Source: Candidatus Accumulibacter propinquus (GTDB lineage Bacteria; Pseudomonadota; Gammaproteobacteria; Burkholderiales; Rhodocyclaceae). Taken from it: a stretch of DNA of 64,000 nucleotides. Shown piece by piece: positions 6,565 through 18,653 of the stretch (positions are counted from its first letter, which is position 1; each line of letters opens with the position of its first letter). The stretch spans positions 1 through 64,000 of the forward strand of contig JADKBU010000021.1 in the NCBI GenBank assembly GCA_016714935.1. Direction: 5' to 3'. The position numbers and the translations under genes were made by a program. The notes under the pieces were generated by a model that was given only the letters and a program-made list of their open reading frames with translations, did no database searches and was not told where the DNA came from.

Positions 6565-8769
6565 TCAGCGCTTGCGGCGGGCCGCGCCGCCGGCGGCCGC
6601 AACCCTGGCCGGCATCGCCTCCCGCGTCGGCGCGCGCGTGCTCGTTCTCGCGTACGGCGTGGCCGCCGCCGTGCCCAGCGGCTGAAAGAACGGAATCAGG
6701 TGTTTCCTGCCGTTGCCGATCAGGTCGGCGCGCCCCATCTGCTTCAGGGTTTCGCGCAGCAGCGGCCAGTTGGCCGGATCGTGGTAACGCAGGAAAGCCT
6801 TGTGCAAACGCCGCTGGCGGCCGGCGCGAACGGTGTCGACCGCCGCCGAGTCGCGGCCGACCTTATGCAACGGGTTCTTGCGGGTGTGGTACATCGCCGT
6901 GGCAATCGCCATCGGTGTCGGCAGAAAGGTCTGCACCTGGTCGAGCCGGAAGTTGTGGCGCTTCAGCCACAGCGCCAGATTGAGCATGTCCTGGTCGGTG
7001 GTGCCCGGATGCGCGGCGATGAAATACGGGATCAGGTACTGCTCCTTGCCGGCCTCTTTCGAGAATTTCTCGAACAGGATCCGGAACTGCTCGTAGGAAC
7101 CCATGCCGGGCTTCATCATGTGCGCCAGCGGCCCGTCTTCGGTGTGCTCGGGCGCAATCTTGAGATAGCCGCCGACGTGATGGCTGACCAGTTCCCTGAC
7201 GTACTGCGGATCGCGCACCGCGAGGTCGTAGCGCAGACCGGAACTGATCAGGACCTTCTTCACCCCCGGCAGCGCCCGTGCCTTGCGATAGAGCTGCAGC
7301 AGCGGCGTATGGTCGGTGTCGAGGTTCTCGCAGATGCCCGGGAAGACGCACGACAGGCGCCGGCACGCCGACTCGATCTTCGGGTCCTTGCACGCCAGGC
7401 GGTACATGTTCGCCGTTGGTCCGCCGAGGTCGGAGATGACGCCGGTGAAACCCGGCGTCTTGTCGCGGATTTCCTCGATCTCGTGCAGGATCGACTGCTC
7501 CGAGCGGCTCTGGATGATCCGTCCCTCGTGCTCGGTGATCGAACAGAAGGTGCAGCCTCCGAAGCAACCGCGCATGATGTTGACCGAAAAGCGGATCATC
7601 TCGAAGGCCGGAATCTTCGCCTCGCCGTAGGACGGATGCGGCCGGCGCTGGAACGGCGCGGCGAAGACACCGTCCATCTCCGGCGTCGACAGCGGGATCG
7701 GCGGCGGGTTGAGCCAGACGTCGCGCTCGCCGTGCGCCTGCACCAGCGCGCGCGCGTTGCCGGGGTTCGACTCGACGTGGAAGGTGCGCGAGGCGTGCGC
7801 GTAGAGCACGGGATCGCTGGCCACCTGCTCGTACGAAGGCAGGCGGATCGCGGTCCGCGCCCGATCGAGCTTCGGCATCCGCTGATGCGACTGGAACTGC
7901 AGTTGAATCACCTGCGTGCGGCCGCCGGCAGGCGGCGGCTTGGCGGCACAGGCTGCCGCAGCCGCGTCCGTCTCCGGAGTCGGCGCGTAGGGATCGGCGT
8001 GGCGAATCAGCAGCCCCGGCGTGTCGACCTCGGTCGAATCGATTTCGGCCCAACCCTCGCCAGGTAGCCAGCCGCGCGGCACCATGAAGGCCGTGCCGCG
8101 CAGGTCGCGGATCGCGGCGATGTTCTCGCCGGCAGCCAGACGATGCGCCAGTTCGACGAGGGCGCGCTCGGCGCTGCCGAAGATCAGCAGGTCAGCTTTC
8201 GAATCGGGCAGGACCGAGCGGCGCACCTTGTCCGACCAGTAGTCATAGTGCGCGATACGGCGCAGGCTGGCTTCGATCGAACCGATCACCACGTTGGCGC
8301 CGGGGAAGGCTTCGCGACAGCGTTGGGCATAGACGACAACCGCGCGATCCGGTCGCCGGTTGGCTTCGCCGTTCGGCGTGTAGGCGTCGTCGGAACGTGG
8401 CTTGCGGTCGGCGGTGTAGCGATTGACCATCGAATCCATGTTGCCGGCGGTGACGCCGAAGAACAGATTCGGCTTGCCGAGCACCCGGAAAGCCTGCGCC
8501 GACAGCCAGTCCGGCTGGCTGATGATGCCGACCCGAAAACCCTGCGCTTCGAGCAGTCGCCCGACCAGCGCCATACCGAAACTCGGGTGGTCGATATAGG
8601 CGTCGCCGGTGACCAGGATGATGTCGCACGAATCCCAGCCCAGTTCGTCCATTTCGGCGCGCGACATCGGCAGGAAGGGCGCAGTGCCGAAGCGACTGGC
8701 CCAGTACTTGCGGTACGAGAAGAGATTGCGGGGGGCGCTATCGGGCATGCTGCTGCGGAGAGGGTTCAT
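6565..8769 (-). CDS. YgiQ family radical SAM protein
   Basis: 734 aa, typical of UPF0313/YgiQ. The N-terminal third is a cobalamin-binding-like region (DIILVTGDAYIDHPSFG). The radical SAM cluster C402-x3-C406-x2-C409 lies in RGCFGGCTFCSI. A conserved C-terminal region follows (FLPTPMAIATAMYHT) and then a basic tail. It is predicted to use a [4Fe-4S] cluster and S-adenosylmethionine; the substrate is unknown. An ATG at 8748 is a second possible start, but GGAG precedes 8769. It is divergent from the gntR gene and its operator. Confidence 0.88.
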   Translation of the reverse strand: MNPLRSSMPDSAPRNLFSYRKYWASRFGTAPFLPMSRAEMDELGWDSCDIILVTGDAYIDHPSFGMALVGRLLEAQGFRVGIISQPDWLSAQAFRVLGKPNLFFGVTAGNMDSMVNRYTADRKPRSDDAYTPNGEANRRPDRAVVVYAQRCREAFPGANVVIGSIEASLRRIAHYDYWSDKVRRSVLPDSKADLLIFGSAERALVELAHRLAAGENIAAIRDLRGTAFMVPRGWLPGEGWAEIDSTEVDTPGLLIRHADPYAPTPETDAAAAACAAKPPPAGGRTQVIQLQFQSHQRMPKLDRARTAIRLPSYEQVASDPVLYAHASRTFHVESNPGNARALVQAHGERDVWLNPPPIPLSTPEMDGVFAAPFQRRPHPSYGEAKIPAFEMIRFSVNIMRGCFGGCTFCSITEHEGRIIQSRSEQSILHEIEEIRDKTPGFTGVISDLGGPTANMYRLACKDPKIESACRRLSCVFPGICENLDTDHTPLLQLYRKARALPGVKKVLISSGLRYDLAVRDPQYVRELVSHHVGGYLKIAPEHTEDGPLAHMMKPGMGSYEQFRILFEKFSKEAGKEQYLIPYFIAAHPGTTDQDMLNLALWLKRHNFRLDQVQTFLPTPMAIATAMYHTRKNPLHKVGRDSAAVDTVRAGRQRRLHKAFLRYHDPANWPLLRETLKQMGRADLIGNGRKHLIPFFQPLGTAAATPYARTSTRAPTREAMPARVAAAGGAARRKR

Positions 8770-8875
8770 GGGCTCCGAATTCTACAGGAGTACTCCTCTC
8801 CACCCGGGGCTGCCGATTGCTGCACCGCAACTTGCCAAGCGCCAAATCTGGCTGTAAGGTCGCGAACTGGAATAT

Positions 8876-8891
8876 ATATCGTATACGATAT
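8876..8891. promoter_or_regulatory. 16-bp palindrome, likely GntR-family operator
   Basis: ATATCGTATACGATAT is a perfect palindrome 20 bases before the gntR start. It fits the TnGTnnnACnA-type half-site pattern described for FCD/FadR-class regulators. Its place over the presumed promoter suggests autoregulation of gntR-livJ. The sequence is seen; binding is inferred. Confidence 0.65.
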
Positions 8892-8911
8892 TCGGAGTTC
8901 ACCACTCGCAC

Positions 8912-9604
8912 ATGCCATCGCTTCTCGAACTTGTCGCCGCTCAGAAGACGCCGCGCCTCAGTGCGTCGGATCATGTCGCGCAGACGCTCAAGAAGGCGAT
9001 TGTCGATGGTTTGTTGCCGGCCGGCGAACTGCTCCGGCAGGACGAGATCGCCAGCCACTTCCACGTCAGCAAGATCCCGGTTCGCGAAGCGCTCAAGCAC
9101 CTCGAGGCCAAGGGTCTGGTGACCTTTCTGCGCAATCGCGGCGCCGTCGTCGCCTCGCTGTCGGCAGCCGAGATCGATGAATACATGGAAATCCGCGCCA
9201 TGCTCGAAGCCAGGGCGGCACGCCTCTCGGCACCGCTGATCAGCGACCAGGCCATTGCACAGGCGCGCCAGCATCTCGACGAGTTCGGCCTGGCCACCGA
9301 CGCCGGCCGCTGGGGCGAATTGAACTGGCTCTTTCATTCGACGCTGTACGCCGCGGCGGCACGGCCGATCCTGCTTGCCGAAATCCGTTCCCTGTACAAC
9401 AAGGTCGAGCGTTACGTACGCGCGCTCTTGTCCGTTACCACCGAAATGCCCAAAACCCAGCACGAACACGCCGCGATCCTCGACGCGTTCGTCCGCCGGG
9501 ACCCCGACGCGGCGGCAGAACTCACTCGGGCGCATGTGCTCGATGCGGGTGCGTCACTTGTCCATTATCTCAACGAGCACCGTAGCAAAGGAGGAAACAC
9601 ATGA
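8912..9604 (+). CDS. GntR-family regulator with FCD ligand domain
   Basis: 230 aa. The N-terminal winged helix-turn-helix spans about residues 18-80 (LLRQDEIASHFHVSKIPVRE). It is followed by an all-helical FCD effector domain (EYMEIRAMLEARAARL, then HEHAAILDAF). Such regulators sense small carboxylic or amino acids. Its stop overlaps the livJ start (ATGA), so the two are translationally coupled. With putA and livHMGF near, control of amino-acid uptake or proline use is plausible but not shown. Confidence 0.88.
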   Translation: MPSLLELVAAQKTPRLSASDHVAQTLKKAIVDGLLPAGELLRQDEIASHFHVSKIPVREALKHLEAKGLVTFLRNRGAVVASLSAAEIDEYMEIRAMLEARAARLSAPLISDQAIAQARQHLDEFGLATDAGRWGELNWLFHSTLYAAAARPILLAEIRSLYNKVERYVRALLSVTTEMPKTQHEHAAILDAFVRRDPDAAAELTRAHVLDAGASLVHYLNEHRSKGGNT

Positions 9605-10696
9605 GCAAGCACATCCTGTCGGCCGGCTTCTGTCTGCTGGCCCTGGCGGGCACCAACGCCTGGGCCGAACATCTGGTGGCCATCGCCGGCCCGATGACTG
9701 GCCAATACGCTTCCGCGGGTGACCAGATCCGCAAGGGCGCCGAAATGGCCATCGCCGACATCAACGCCAAGGGTGGCGTGAACGGCGAGAAGCTGAAGCT
9801 CGAAATCGGCGACGACGCCTGCGATCCGAAACAGGCCGTCGCCGTCGCCAACCAGATGGTGAACAAGAAGATCATCTTCATGCACGGCCACTGGTGCTCG
9901 TCGTCGACCATCCCGGCGTCCGAAGTCTATGTCGAGGCCAACATCCCGGTGGTCACCGTGTCGACCAACCCGCAAGTCACCGAGCGCGGCCTGAAGAACA
10001 TCTTCCGCATCATGGGGCGTGACGACCAGCAGGGCCTGGTGGCCGGCGCCTACCTCGCCGACAAGTTCAAGGGCAAGAAGATCGCCGTGGTCGACGACAA
10101 GAGCGCCTACGGCAAGGGCCTGGCCGACGAGATCGCCAAGGCGATGGAAGCCAAGGGCGTCAAGCCGGCGCTGCGCGAGTCGATCACCGCCGGCGAGAAG
10201 GACTACTCGGGCTGGTCAGCAAGCTCAAGTCGGCCGGCGTCGAGGTGATGGCCTATGGCGGCTACCACACCGAAGTGGCGCTGATCCTGCGGCAGGCACA
10301 GCAGGCCGGCCTGAAGCTGACGGTGATGGGCGGCGATACCATGTCCAACACCGAGCTGGCCACCGCCGCCGGCCCCGAGGCGAACAACGTGCTGTTTACC
10401 TTCGGTCCGGATGCGCGCAAGAACCCGGCGGCCAGCGCCGATCGTCAAGAAATTCCACGACGCCAAGGTCGAACCGGAAGGCTACGTGCTGTACGCCTAC
10501 GCCGCCATGCAGCTCGCCACGGGCGCCGACGCGGCAAGAGAGCACCAAATACGCCGACATCGAAAAGACGCTGCGTAGCGGCACCTTCGATACGGTCATC
10601 GGCAAACTGTCGTTCGACGCCAAGGGCGACAACAAGCTGCCGGGCTTCATGGTCTATCAGTGGAAAGACGGCCAGTACGACTACGTCAAGAAGTAG
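9601..10696 (+). pseudogene. livJ: Branched-chain amino-acid ABC transporter substrate-binding protein, three apparent frameshifts
   Basis: Starts MSKHILSAGFCLLALAGTNAWA, a clear signal peptide, with a strong ribosome site (AAAGGAGG). It follows the LivJ/periplasmic leucine-binding fold (LVAIAGPMTGQYASAGDQI; GGVNGEKLKLEIGDDAC). Homology then jumps frame three times: near 10212 a base appears missing (GLVSKLKSAG resumes in another frame), near 10435 one is gained (PIVKKFHDAKVEPEG), and near 10535 another is gained (STKYADIEKTLR). The last part ends GQYDYVKK at 10696. Stitched together it would be about 365 aa, full length. It is either a recent pseudogene or an area of sequencing error, since the matching permease genes are intact. 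Confidence 0.8.
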
Positions 10697-10849
10697 TCGC
10701 GGGCGCGCCGCCAGGCCGGCGTGCCGCCGACTGGCGACGACCGCCGCGGCGACCACCGCAGCGATGCGGCCCCGACCTCCGCCCGGCGGCGGACCATGAA
10801 CCAACCGCGTGCCGACACCCGTGTCGGTTCAGATCGACAGGAAGACAGC

Positions 10850-13800
10850 ATGAACGTCGCCCAGACCAACGCCCTACGGCAGCGTCTGCGTGACTATCAC
10901 CGGATCGACGAAGCACAGCTCGTCGAGGAACTGATCACCCGCGCGCGCTTCAGCCAATCCGAACAGCAGGGCATCCGCCAACGCGCGACGCCACTGGTGC
11001 AGACGGTTCGCGACAGCCGCCTGAAAACCGGCGGCATCGACGCCTTCCTGACCACCTACGACCTCTCGTCGCGCGAGGGCGTGGTCCTGATGTGCCTCGC
11101 CGAAGCGCTGCTGCGCATTCCCGATTCGGCTACCGTCGATCGCCTGATTCGCGACAAGATCGGCAATACCGAGTGGGAAAAGCGGCTCGGCGCCTCGCAC
11201 AGCACCTTCGTCAATGCCGGCACCTGGGCGCTGATGCTCACCGGCCGCATCGTCAATCTCGACAACGACGACCGCAACCTCGGCGGCACGCTCAAGCGCC
11301 TGGTCGCGCGCGCCGGCGAACCGGTGATCCGGCAGGCGGTGATCACCGCGATGCGCATCCTCGGCAAGCAGTTCGTCATGGGCCGCAACATCCACGAAGC
11401 GCTGGAGCGCGCGCGCAGCGCCGAAAAGGCCGGCTATCGCCACTCCTACGACATGCTCGGCGAATCGGCGCGCAGCAGCGCCGACGCCTTGCGCTACTTC
11501 GAGTCCTACAGCGCGGCGATCCGGGCGATCGGCGATGCCGCCGCCGGCCGGCCGGCTTTCGAGGCGCCGTCGATCTCGATCAAGCTCTCGGCCCTGCACC
11601 CGCGCTACGAAGTCGCCCAGGAAGCGCGCGTACGCCACGAGCTGCTGCCGGCGGTCAAGGCGCTGGCGCTCAGGGCCAAGGCCCGCAATATCGGTTTCAC
11701 GATCGACGCCGAGGAAGTCGATCGCCTGGAAATGTCGCTCGACCTGATCGAGGCGCTGGCCACGGCTCCCGAACTGGCCGGCTGGGATGGCCTGGGCCTG
11801 GCCGTGCAGGCCTACCAAAAGCGCGCACTGCCGATCATCGACTGGCTCGCCGACCTCGCGCACCGCGCCGACCGGCGCCTGATGGTGCGCCTGTGCAAGG
11901 GCGCCTACTGGGACGCCGAGATCAAGATCGCGCAGGAGCGCGGCCTCGCGGACTACCCGGTGTTCACCCGCAAGGGGTCGAGTGACCTCTCGTACCTGGC
12001 CTGTGCGCGACGCCTGTTCGCCGATCCACAGGCGTTCTACCCGGCATTTGCCACCCACAACGCGCATACCCTGGCCGCCGTCGCCGAAATCGCGGTCAGC
12101 GCCGGCGGCAGCGACGAATGGGAGTACCAGCGCCTGCACGGCATGGGCGAGGAACTCTACGACCAGGTCGTCGGCGAAGACAAATGGGGGCGTGCCTGTC
12201 GGGTCTATGCGCCGGTGGGCAGCCACGAAGATCTGCTGGCGTATCTGGTCCGCCGACTGCTGGAGAACGGCGCCAATTCGTCGTTCGTCAATCGCATCGC
12301 CGACGCCAGTCTGCCGATCGACGCGCTGATCGCCGACCCTGTCGAGAAGATAGCGACCCTGCCCATCAAACGCCAACCGCGCATCCCGCTGCCGCGCGAT
12401 CTCTTCGGTGCCGAACGCGCCAACAGTGAAGGACTGGACATGAACGACAAACCGACCATCGAGGACTTGCGCAACACCATCGACCAGAGCGTGCGGATCA
12501 GCTACAGCGCGGCCCCGCTGATCGCCGGCAAGCGTCGCAGTGGCGCCAGCAAGCCGGTGCTGTCGCCGGCCGACCAGCGCGAGATCGTCGGCCACGTGAT
12601 CGAAGCCGGCGTCGCCGACGTCGGCGACGCGCTGGCCATCGCGCAGGCCGCTTTTCCGGCCTGGGAAGGGACTCCCGCCACGGCGCGCGCCGCCGCCCTC
12701 GAGCGGTCCGCCGACCTGCTGCAGGGACGCCTGCCGGAACTGGTGGCGCTGATCGTTCGCGAAGGTGGGCGAACGCAGGCCGACGCGGTTTCCGAGGTGC
12801 GCGAGGCGATCGATTTCTGCCGCTACTACGCCGCGCAGGCGCGCGAGAAATTCTCGGAGCCGATTGCCCTGCCCGGCCCGACCGGCGAACGCAACAGCCT
12901 GTCGCTGCACGGCCGCGGCGTATTCGTCTGCATCAGTCCCTGGAATTTCCCTCTGGCCATCTTTGTCGGCCAGATCGCCGCGGCCCTGGCCGCCGGCAAC
13001 ACGGTCGTCGCCAAACCGGCCGAACAGACGCCGCTGGTCGCCGCTCTGGCCGTCGAGCTGCTGCACGCTGGGGGCATTCCCGCCGAAGCGCTGGCCTTCC
13101 TGCCGGGCGATGGCCGCATCGGCGCGGCGATGGTCGCCGGCCGCGAGTGTGCCGGCGTCGCTTTTACCGGTTCCACCGAGGTCGCGCGCCTGATCGCCCG
13201 CACGCTGGCCGAAAAGGAGGGCCCGCTGGTGCCGCTGATCGCCGAGACCGGCGGCCAGAACACGCTGATCGCCGATTCGTCGGCGCTGCCCGAACAGATC
13301 GTCCGCGACGTCGTCGCCTCGGCGTTCAACTCGGCCGGGCAACGCTGTTCGGCCTTGCGCGTGCTGTACATCCAGACCGACATCGCCGACCGGGTCAGCG
13401 AAATGCTCGCCGGCGCGATGCAGGAACTGCGCATCGGCAACCCGGCCGAGCTCGCCACCGACGTCGGTCCGGTGATCGACGAGGCGGCGCGCGGCGTACT
13501 CGCCGCGCACGCCCGCTGGCTCGACAGTTTCGCAAAGCCGATCTTCACCTGCCCGCTGGACGACGACGCCACCCGCCACGGCACCTTCTTCGCGCCACGC
13601 GCCTACGAAATCGACAGCATCGCGCGTCTCGAGCGCGAAGTCTTCGGGCCGATCCTGCACCTCGTCCGCTGGCGCTCCGAAGACCTCGATCAGGTCTGCG
13701 CGGCCATCGCCCATACCGGCTACGGCCTGACGCTGGGCATCCACAGCCGCATCGACGAAACCATCAAGCGCATCACCGACCGCCTGCACGTCGGCAACAC

Positions 13801-13993
13801 CTACGTGAACCGCAACATCATCGGCGCCGTCGTCGGCGTGCAGCCCTTCGGTGGTGAGGGTCTTTCCGGCACCGGTCCGAAGGCCGGCGGGCCGCATTAT
13901 CTGTATCGCTTTGCCAGCGAGCGCACCGTTTCTGTCGATACCACCGCGGCGGGGGGTAACGCCGGGCTGATGGCACTCGACGAAGGCGAGTGA
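10850..13993 (+). CDS. putA: Bifunctional proline dehydrogenase / L-glutamate gamma-semialdehyde dehydrogenase
   Basis: 1047 aa. The FAD-dependent proline dehydrogenase barrel covers about residues 60-500 (SIKLSALHPRYE; RLCKGAYWDAEIK). The NAD-dependent aldehyde dehydrogenase covers about 540-1035 (CISPWNFPLAIFVGQ; catalytic Cys833 in SAGQRCSALR; FGGEGLSGTGPKAGGP). Together they turn proline into glutamate. No N-terminal ribbon-helix-helix domain is present, so this is a non-repressor PutA and its regulation must come from elsewhere, perhaps the GntR protein. The start is the ATG at 10850. It lies downstream of livJ on the same strand. Confidence 0.95.
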   Translation: MNVAQTNALRQRLRDYHRIDEAQLVEELITRARFSQSEQQGIRQRATPLVQTVRDSRLKTGGIDAFLTTYDLSSREGVVLMCLAEALLRIPDSATVDRLIRDKIGNTEWEKRLGASHSTFVNAGTWALMLTGRIVNLDNDDRNLGGTLKRLVARAGEPVIRQAVITAMRILGKQFVMGRNIHEALERARSAEKAGYRHSYDMLGESARSSADALRYFESYSAAIRAIGDAAAGRPAFEAPSISIKLSALHPRYEVAQEARVRHELLPAVKALALRAKARNIGFTIDAEEVDRLEMSLDLIEALATAPELAGWDGLGLAVQAYQKRALPIIDWLADLAHRADRRLMVRLCKGAYWDAEIKIAQERGLADYPVFTRKGSSDLSYLACARRLFADPQAFYPAFATHNAHTLAAVAEIAVSAGGSDEWEYQRLHGMGEELYDQVVGEDKWGRACRVYAPVGSHEDLLAYLVRRLLENGANSSFVNRIADASLPIDALIADPVEKIATLPIKRQPRIPLPRDLFGAERANSEGLDMNDKPTIEDLRNTIDQSVRISYSAAPLIAGKRRSGASKPVLSPADQREIVGHVIEAGVADVGDALAIAQAAFPAWEGTPATARAAALERSADLLQGRLPELVALIVREGGRTQADAVSEVREAIDFCRYYAAQAREKFSEPIALPGPTGERNSLSLHGRGVFVCISPWNFPLAIFVGQIAAALAAGNTVVAKPAEQTPLVAALAVELLHAGGIPAEALAFLPGDGRIGAAMVAGRECAGVAFTGSTEVARLIARTLAEKEGPLVPLIAETGGQNTLIADSSALPEQIVRDVVASAFNSAGQRCSALRVLYIQTDIADRVSEMLAGAMQELRIGNPAELATDVGPVIDEAARGVLAAHARWLDSFAKPIFTCPLDDDATRHGTFFAPRAYEIDSIARLEREVFGPILHLVRWRSEDLDQVCAAIAHTGYGLTLGIHSRIDETIKRITDRLHVGNTYVNRNIIGAVVGVQPFGGEGLSGTGPKAGGPHYLYRFASERTVSVDTTAAGGNAGLMALDEGE

Positions 13994-14077
13994 ACCACCC
14001 TTCGCATTGGCCAGTTGCCTGCACGCGTGACCTTATGGCACCCTGTGATCAAATGAATACTCTTTCGGGAGAAAGGC

Positions 14078-14302
14078 ATGTCCGCCAACGTTGAAGAACT
14101 TGAGGCCGAGGTGCTCGGCCTGCCTGCTGTACAACGCGCTCGCCTGGTAGAAAAGCTCATCGCCAGTCTTGAAGTTGAACCAGACGTTGAAAACGCTTGG
14201 GCGGAAGAAGTTGAAAGACGCCAGGGAGAGATAGAAAGTGGAACAGTGCCGCTACTACCCGGCGCTGAAACTCTCTCCCGCTTGCGGGCCGAATTTAAAT
14301 GA
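14078..14302 (+). CDS. Addiction-module antitoxin, TIGR02574-type
   Basis: 74 aa, acidic. The pattern LEAEVLGLPAVQRARLVEKLIASLE followed by W-x-x-E-V-x-R-R is that of putative addiction-module component proteins paired with RelE/ParE toxins. A ribosome site (GGGAGAAAGG) precedes the ATG. It overlaps the toxin gene by four bases, the usual coupled arrangement. The pair lies between putA and livH. Confidence 0.85.
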   Translation: MSANVEELEAEVLGLPAVQRARLVEKLIASLEVEPDVENAWAEEVERRQGEIESGTVPLLPGAETLSRLRAEFK

Positions 14303-14607
14303 AGTATTCGCTGCACCCCGGGGCGGCCTCAGACCTTCGGGAAGCGGCTGAATATTACAGGCAGCAAGCAGGTCCTGTTCTTTCGCAATCACTTCTTGCC
14401 GAGTTTGAGCGCGTGGTTCAACTGCTGATGCAACGTCCGCTGCTTGGAACACCTTGGATCTACGAGAAGCGGCGCTTGAATATGAGGCACTTCCCCTACG
14501 CCATCGTCTATATGATCGCCACAGAAGAAATTCGTGTATTGGCCGTCGCCCACCATAGCCGCTGCCCCGGCTATTGGCGGAAGCGGAAGTCGCAGCCAAA
14601 CCTTTGA
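14299..14607 (+). CDS. RelE/ParE-superfamily toxin
   Basis: 102 aa. It has the ParE/RelE signature: MKYSLHPGAASDLREAAEYYRQQ at the N-terminus, an internal RPLLGTP, then RRLNMRHFPYAIVYMI and a late HHSRCPGYW. These toxins act either on ribosome-bound mRNA or on gyrase; which is not decided by sequence here. It is coupled to the antitoxin through an ATGA overlap. Confidence 0.88.
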   Translation: MKYSLHPGAASDLREAAEYYRQQAGPVLSQSLLAEFERVVQLLMQRPLLGTPWIYEKRRLNMRHFPYAIVYMIATEEIRVLAVAHHSRCPGYWRKRKSQPNL

Positions 14608-14870
14608 ACAAGTGAAGTTCGGACACTGGACCATCTCATCCCTGGACACCCATGATTGAAATCGATTCCGAGGCGCGATGCTTGCTTGTTGCCACTCCGA
14701 ATTACACATTCGCTGCATGCGTACTACTGCATCCTCTCGATAGGTGCCATTCATCCCAATCGGCAGGATGCGCTTGGTACGGCTCGTAGAAGCTTCGAAG
14801 AGTTACCGATCGCGCACCCAGTATAACCGCGTGATTTGCTGACACATCTGATGCAACAAGGAGAAGGTTC
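14608..14870. other. Gap between toxin gene and livH
   Basis: No gene is supported. The last bases hold the livH ribosome site (AAGGAGAAGG). The rest has no clear promoter or repeat, and shows no transposase remnant that would explain how the toxin-antitoxin pair arrived. Confidence 0.5.
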
Positions 14871-15784
14871 ATGGCTCTCGCCCTTCAGCAACTGATCAAC
14901 GGCCTGACCCTGGGTGCCGTCTATGGCCTGATCGCCATCGGCTACACGATGGTCTACGGCATCATCGGGATGATCAATTTCGCGCACGGCGACATCTACA
15001 TGGTCAGCGCCTTCATCGCGGTGACGGTGTTCACCCTGCTGGCGACTTTCGGCATCAGTTCGATCCCGCTGTCGCTGCTGCTGGTGCTGCTGGTCGCCGT
15101 GCTGTTCACCTCGGTCTATGGCTGGACCGTCGAGCGGACGGCCTACCGGCCGCTGCGCGGCTCGACGCGGCTGGCGCCGCTGATTTCGGCGATCGGCATG
15201 TCGATCTTCCTGCAGAACATGGTGCAACTGACGCAGGGCGCGCGTGTCAAGCCGATCGCACCGGTGCTGGTCGGCGGCATCGACCTGCTGACCGTCGATG
15301 GCTTCACGGTCCGCCTGGCGTATTCGCAGATCCTCATCGTCTTGGTCACCATTGCGCTGATGGCCGGTTTCACCTGGCTGATCACCAGGACCTCCTTCGG
15401 CCGTCAGCAGCGTTCGTGCGAGCAGGACCGAACGATGACCGCGCTGCTCGGGATCAATGTGGACCGCACGATCTCGCTGACCTTCATGCTCGGCGCGGCG
15501 CTCGCCGCGGTCGCCGGGGTGATGGTCACGGTGTATTACGGCGTCGTCGATTTCTTCATCGGCTTTGTCGCCGGCATCAAGGCCTTCACCGCGGCGGTGC
15601 TCGGCGGCATCGGCTCGCTGCCGGGAGCGATGCTCGGCGGCCTGCTGATCGGCCTGATCGAAGCGTTCTGGGCGGCGTATCTGTCGGCGGAATACAAGGA
15701 TGTGGCGACCTTCAGCATCCTCATCCTGGTGCTGATGTTCCGCCCCTCCGGCCTGCTCGGTCGCCCTGAAGTGGAGAAAGTCTG

Positions 15785-15785
<1 letters not shown>
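14871..15785 (+). CDS. livH: Branched-chain amino-acid ABC transporter permease LivH
   Basis: 304 aa inner-membrane protein with about eight hydrophobic segments. The N-terminus LQQLINGLTLGAVYGLIAIG and the motif ALLGINVDRTISLTF with FVAGIKAFTAAVLGGIGSLPGA are diagnostic. It forms the membrane channel with LivM. Its stop overlaps the livM start (TGATG). Part of livHMGF; the matching substrate-binding gene livJ lies beyond putA and the toxin-antitoxin pair. Confidence 0.93.
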
Positions 15786-17085
<1,300 letters not shown>

Positions 17086-17089
<4 letters not shown>

Positions 17090-17921
17090 GCGCGGCGCCG
17101 CAGCCCCTGCTCAGTGTCGAGCGCCTGACGATGCGCTTCGGCGGCCTGATGGCCATCGACGACCTCTCGCTCGATGTCGCCGCGCGCCAGATCACCGGCG
17201 TGATTGGACCAAACGGCGCCGGCAAGACCACCTTCTTCAACTGCCTGACCGGTTTCTACAAGCCGACGCTGGGCAGCGTCCGCCTGAACCATCCGCAGCG
17301 CGGCCCGATGCGGCTCGAAGAGCTGGCCAGCCACCAGGTCGCGCGTACCGCCAGGGTGGTGCGCACCTTTCAGAACATCCGCCTGTTCCCGAAGATGACC
17401 GTGCTCGAAAATCTCATCGTCGCGCAGCACAACGCCTTGCAACACGCCTCGCGTTTCTCGCTGGCCGGTCTTTTCGGCCTGCCCGGCTATCGCCGCGCCG
17501 AGACCGCGGCGACCGAAAAGGCCGTCGGCTGGCTGCAACGGCTGAACCTGATCGACAAGGCCGATACCGCCGCCGGCGAGTTGCCTTACGGCATGCAGCG
17601 GCGCATCGAGATTGCCCGCGCGCTGTGCGTCGACCCGCTGCTGCTCTGCCTCGACGAACCGGCGGCCGGCCTCAACCCGCGCGAATCGGCCGAACTCAAC
17701 GAACTGCTGAAGCACCTGGCGCGCGACGAAGGAATCGCCATCCTGCTCATCGAGCACGACATGAGCGTGGTGATGAATGTCTCGGACCACATCTGCGTCC
17801 TCAACTACGGTCGCAAGATCGCCGAAGGCACGCCGGCGGCGATCCAGCGCGACCCGAACGTGATCAAGGCCTATCTCGGCGAGGAAGATGCCGACGAAGA
17901 ACTGCACCCGGAGGCCGTCCA

Positions 17922-17925
<4 letters not shown>
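17086..17925 (+). CDS. livG: Branched-chain amino-acid ABC transporter ATP-binding protein LivG
   Basis: 279 aa cytoplasmic ATPase. Walker A GPNGAGKTTFFN is near residue 45, and the Q-loop region has RTFQNIRLFPKMTVLENL. The signature-like LPYGMQRRIEIARALC and Walker B LLLCLDEPAAGLNP follow, then IEHDMSVVM. Its stop overlaps the livF start. Confidence 0.93.
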
Positions 17926-18650
<725 letters not shown>

Positions 18651-18653
18651 GTC

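Noticed and set aside
4731..6602. Long open frame opposite ettA
   Set aside because: Antisense shadow of a clear ABC-F gene; the translation has no family features.
10874..13897. Open frame of about 1000 codons opposite putA
   Set aside because: It is the GC-rich antisense shadow of putA; its translation has no recognised domain and is Arg/Asp/Gly biased.
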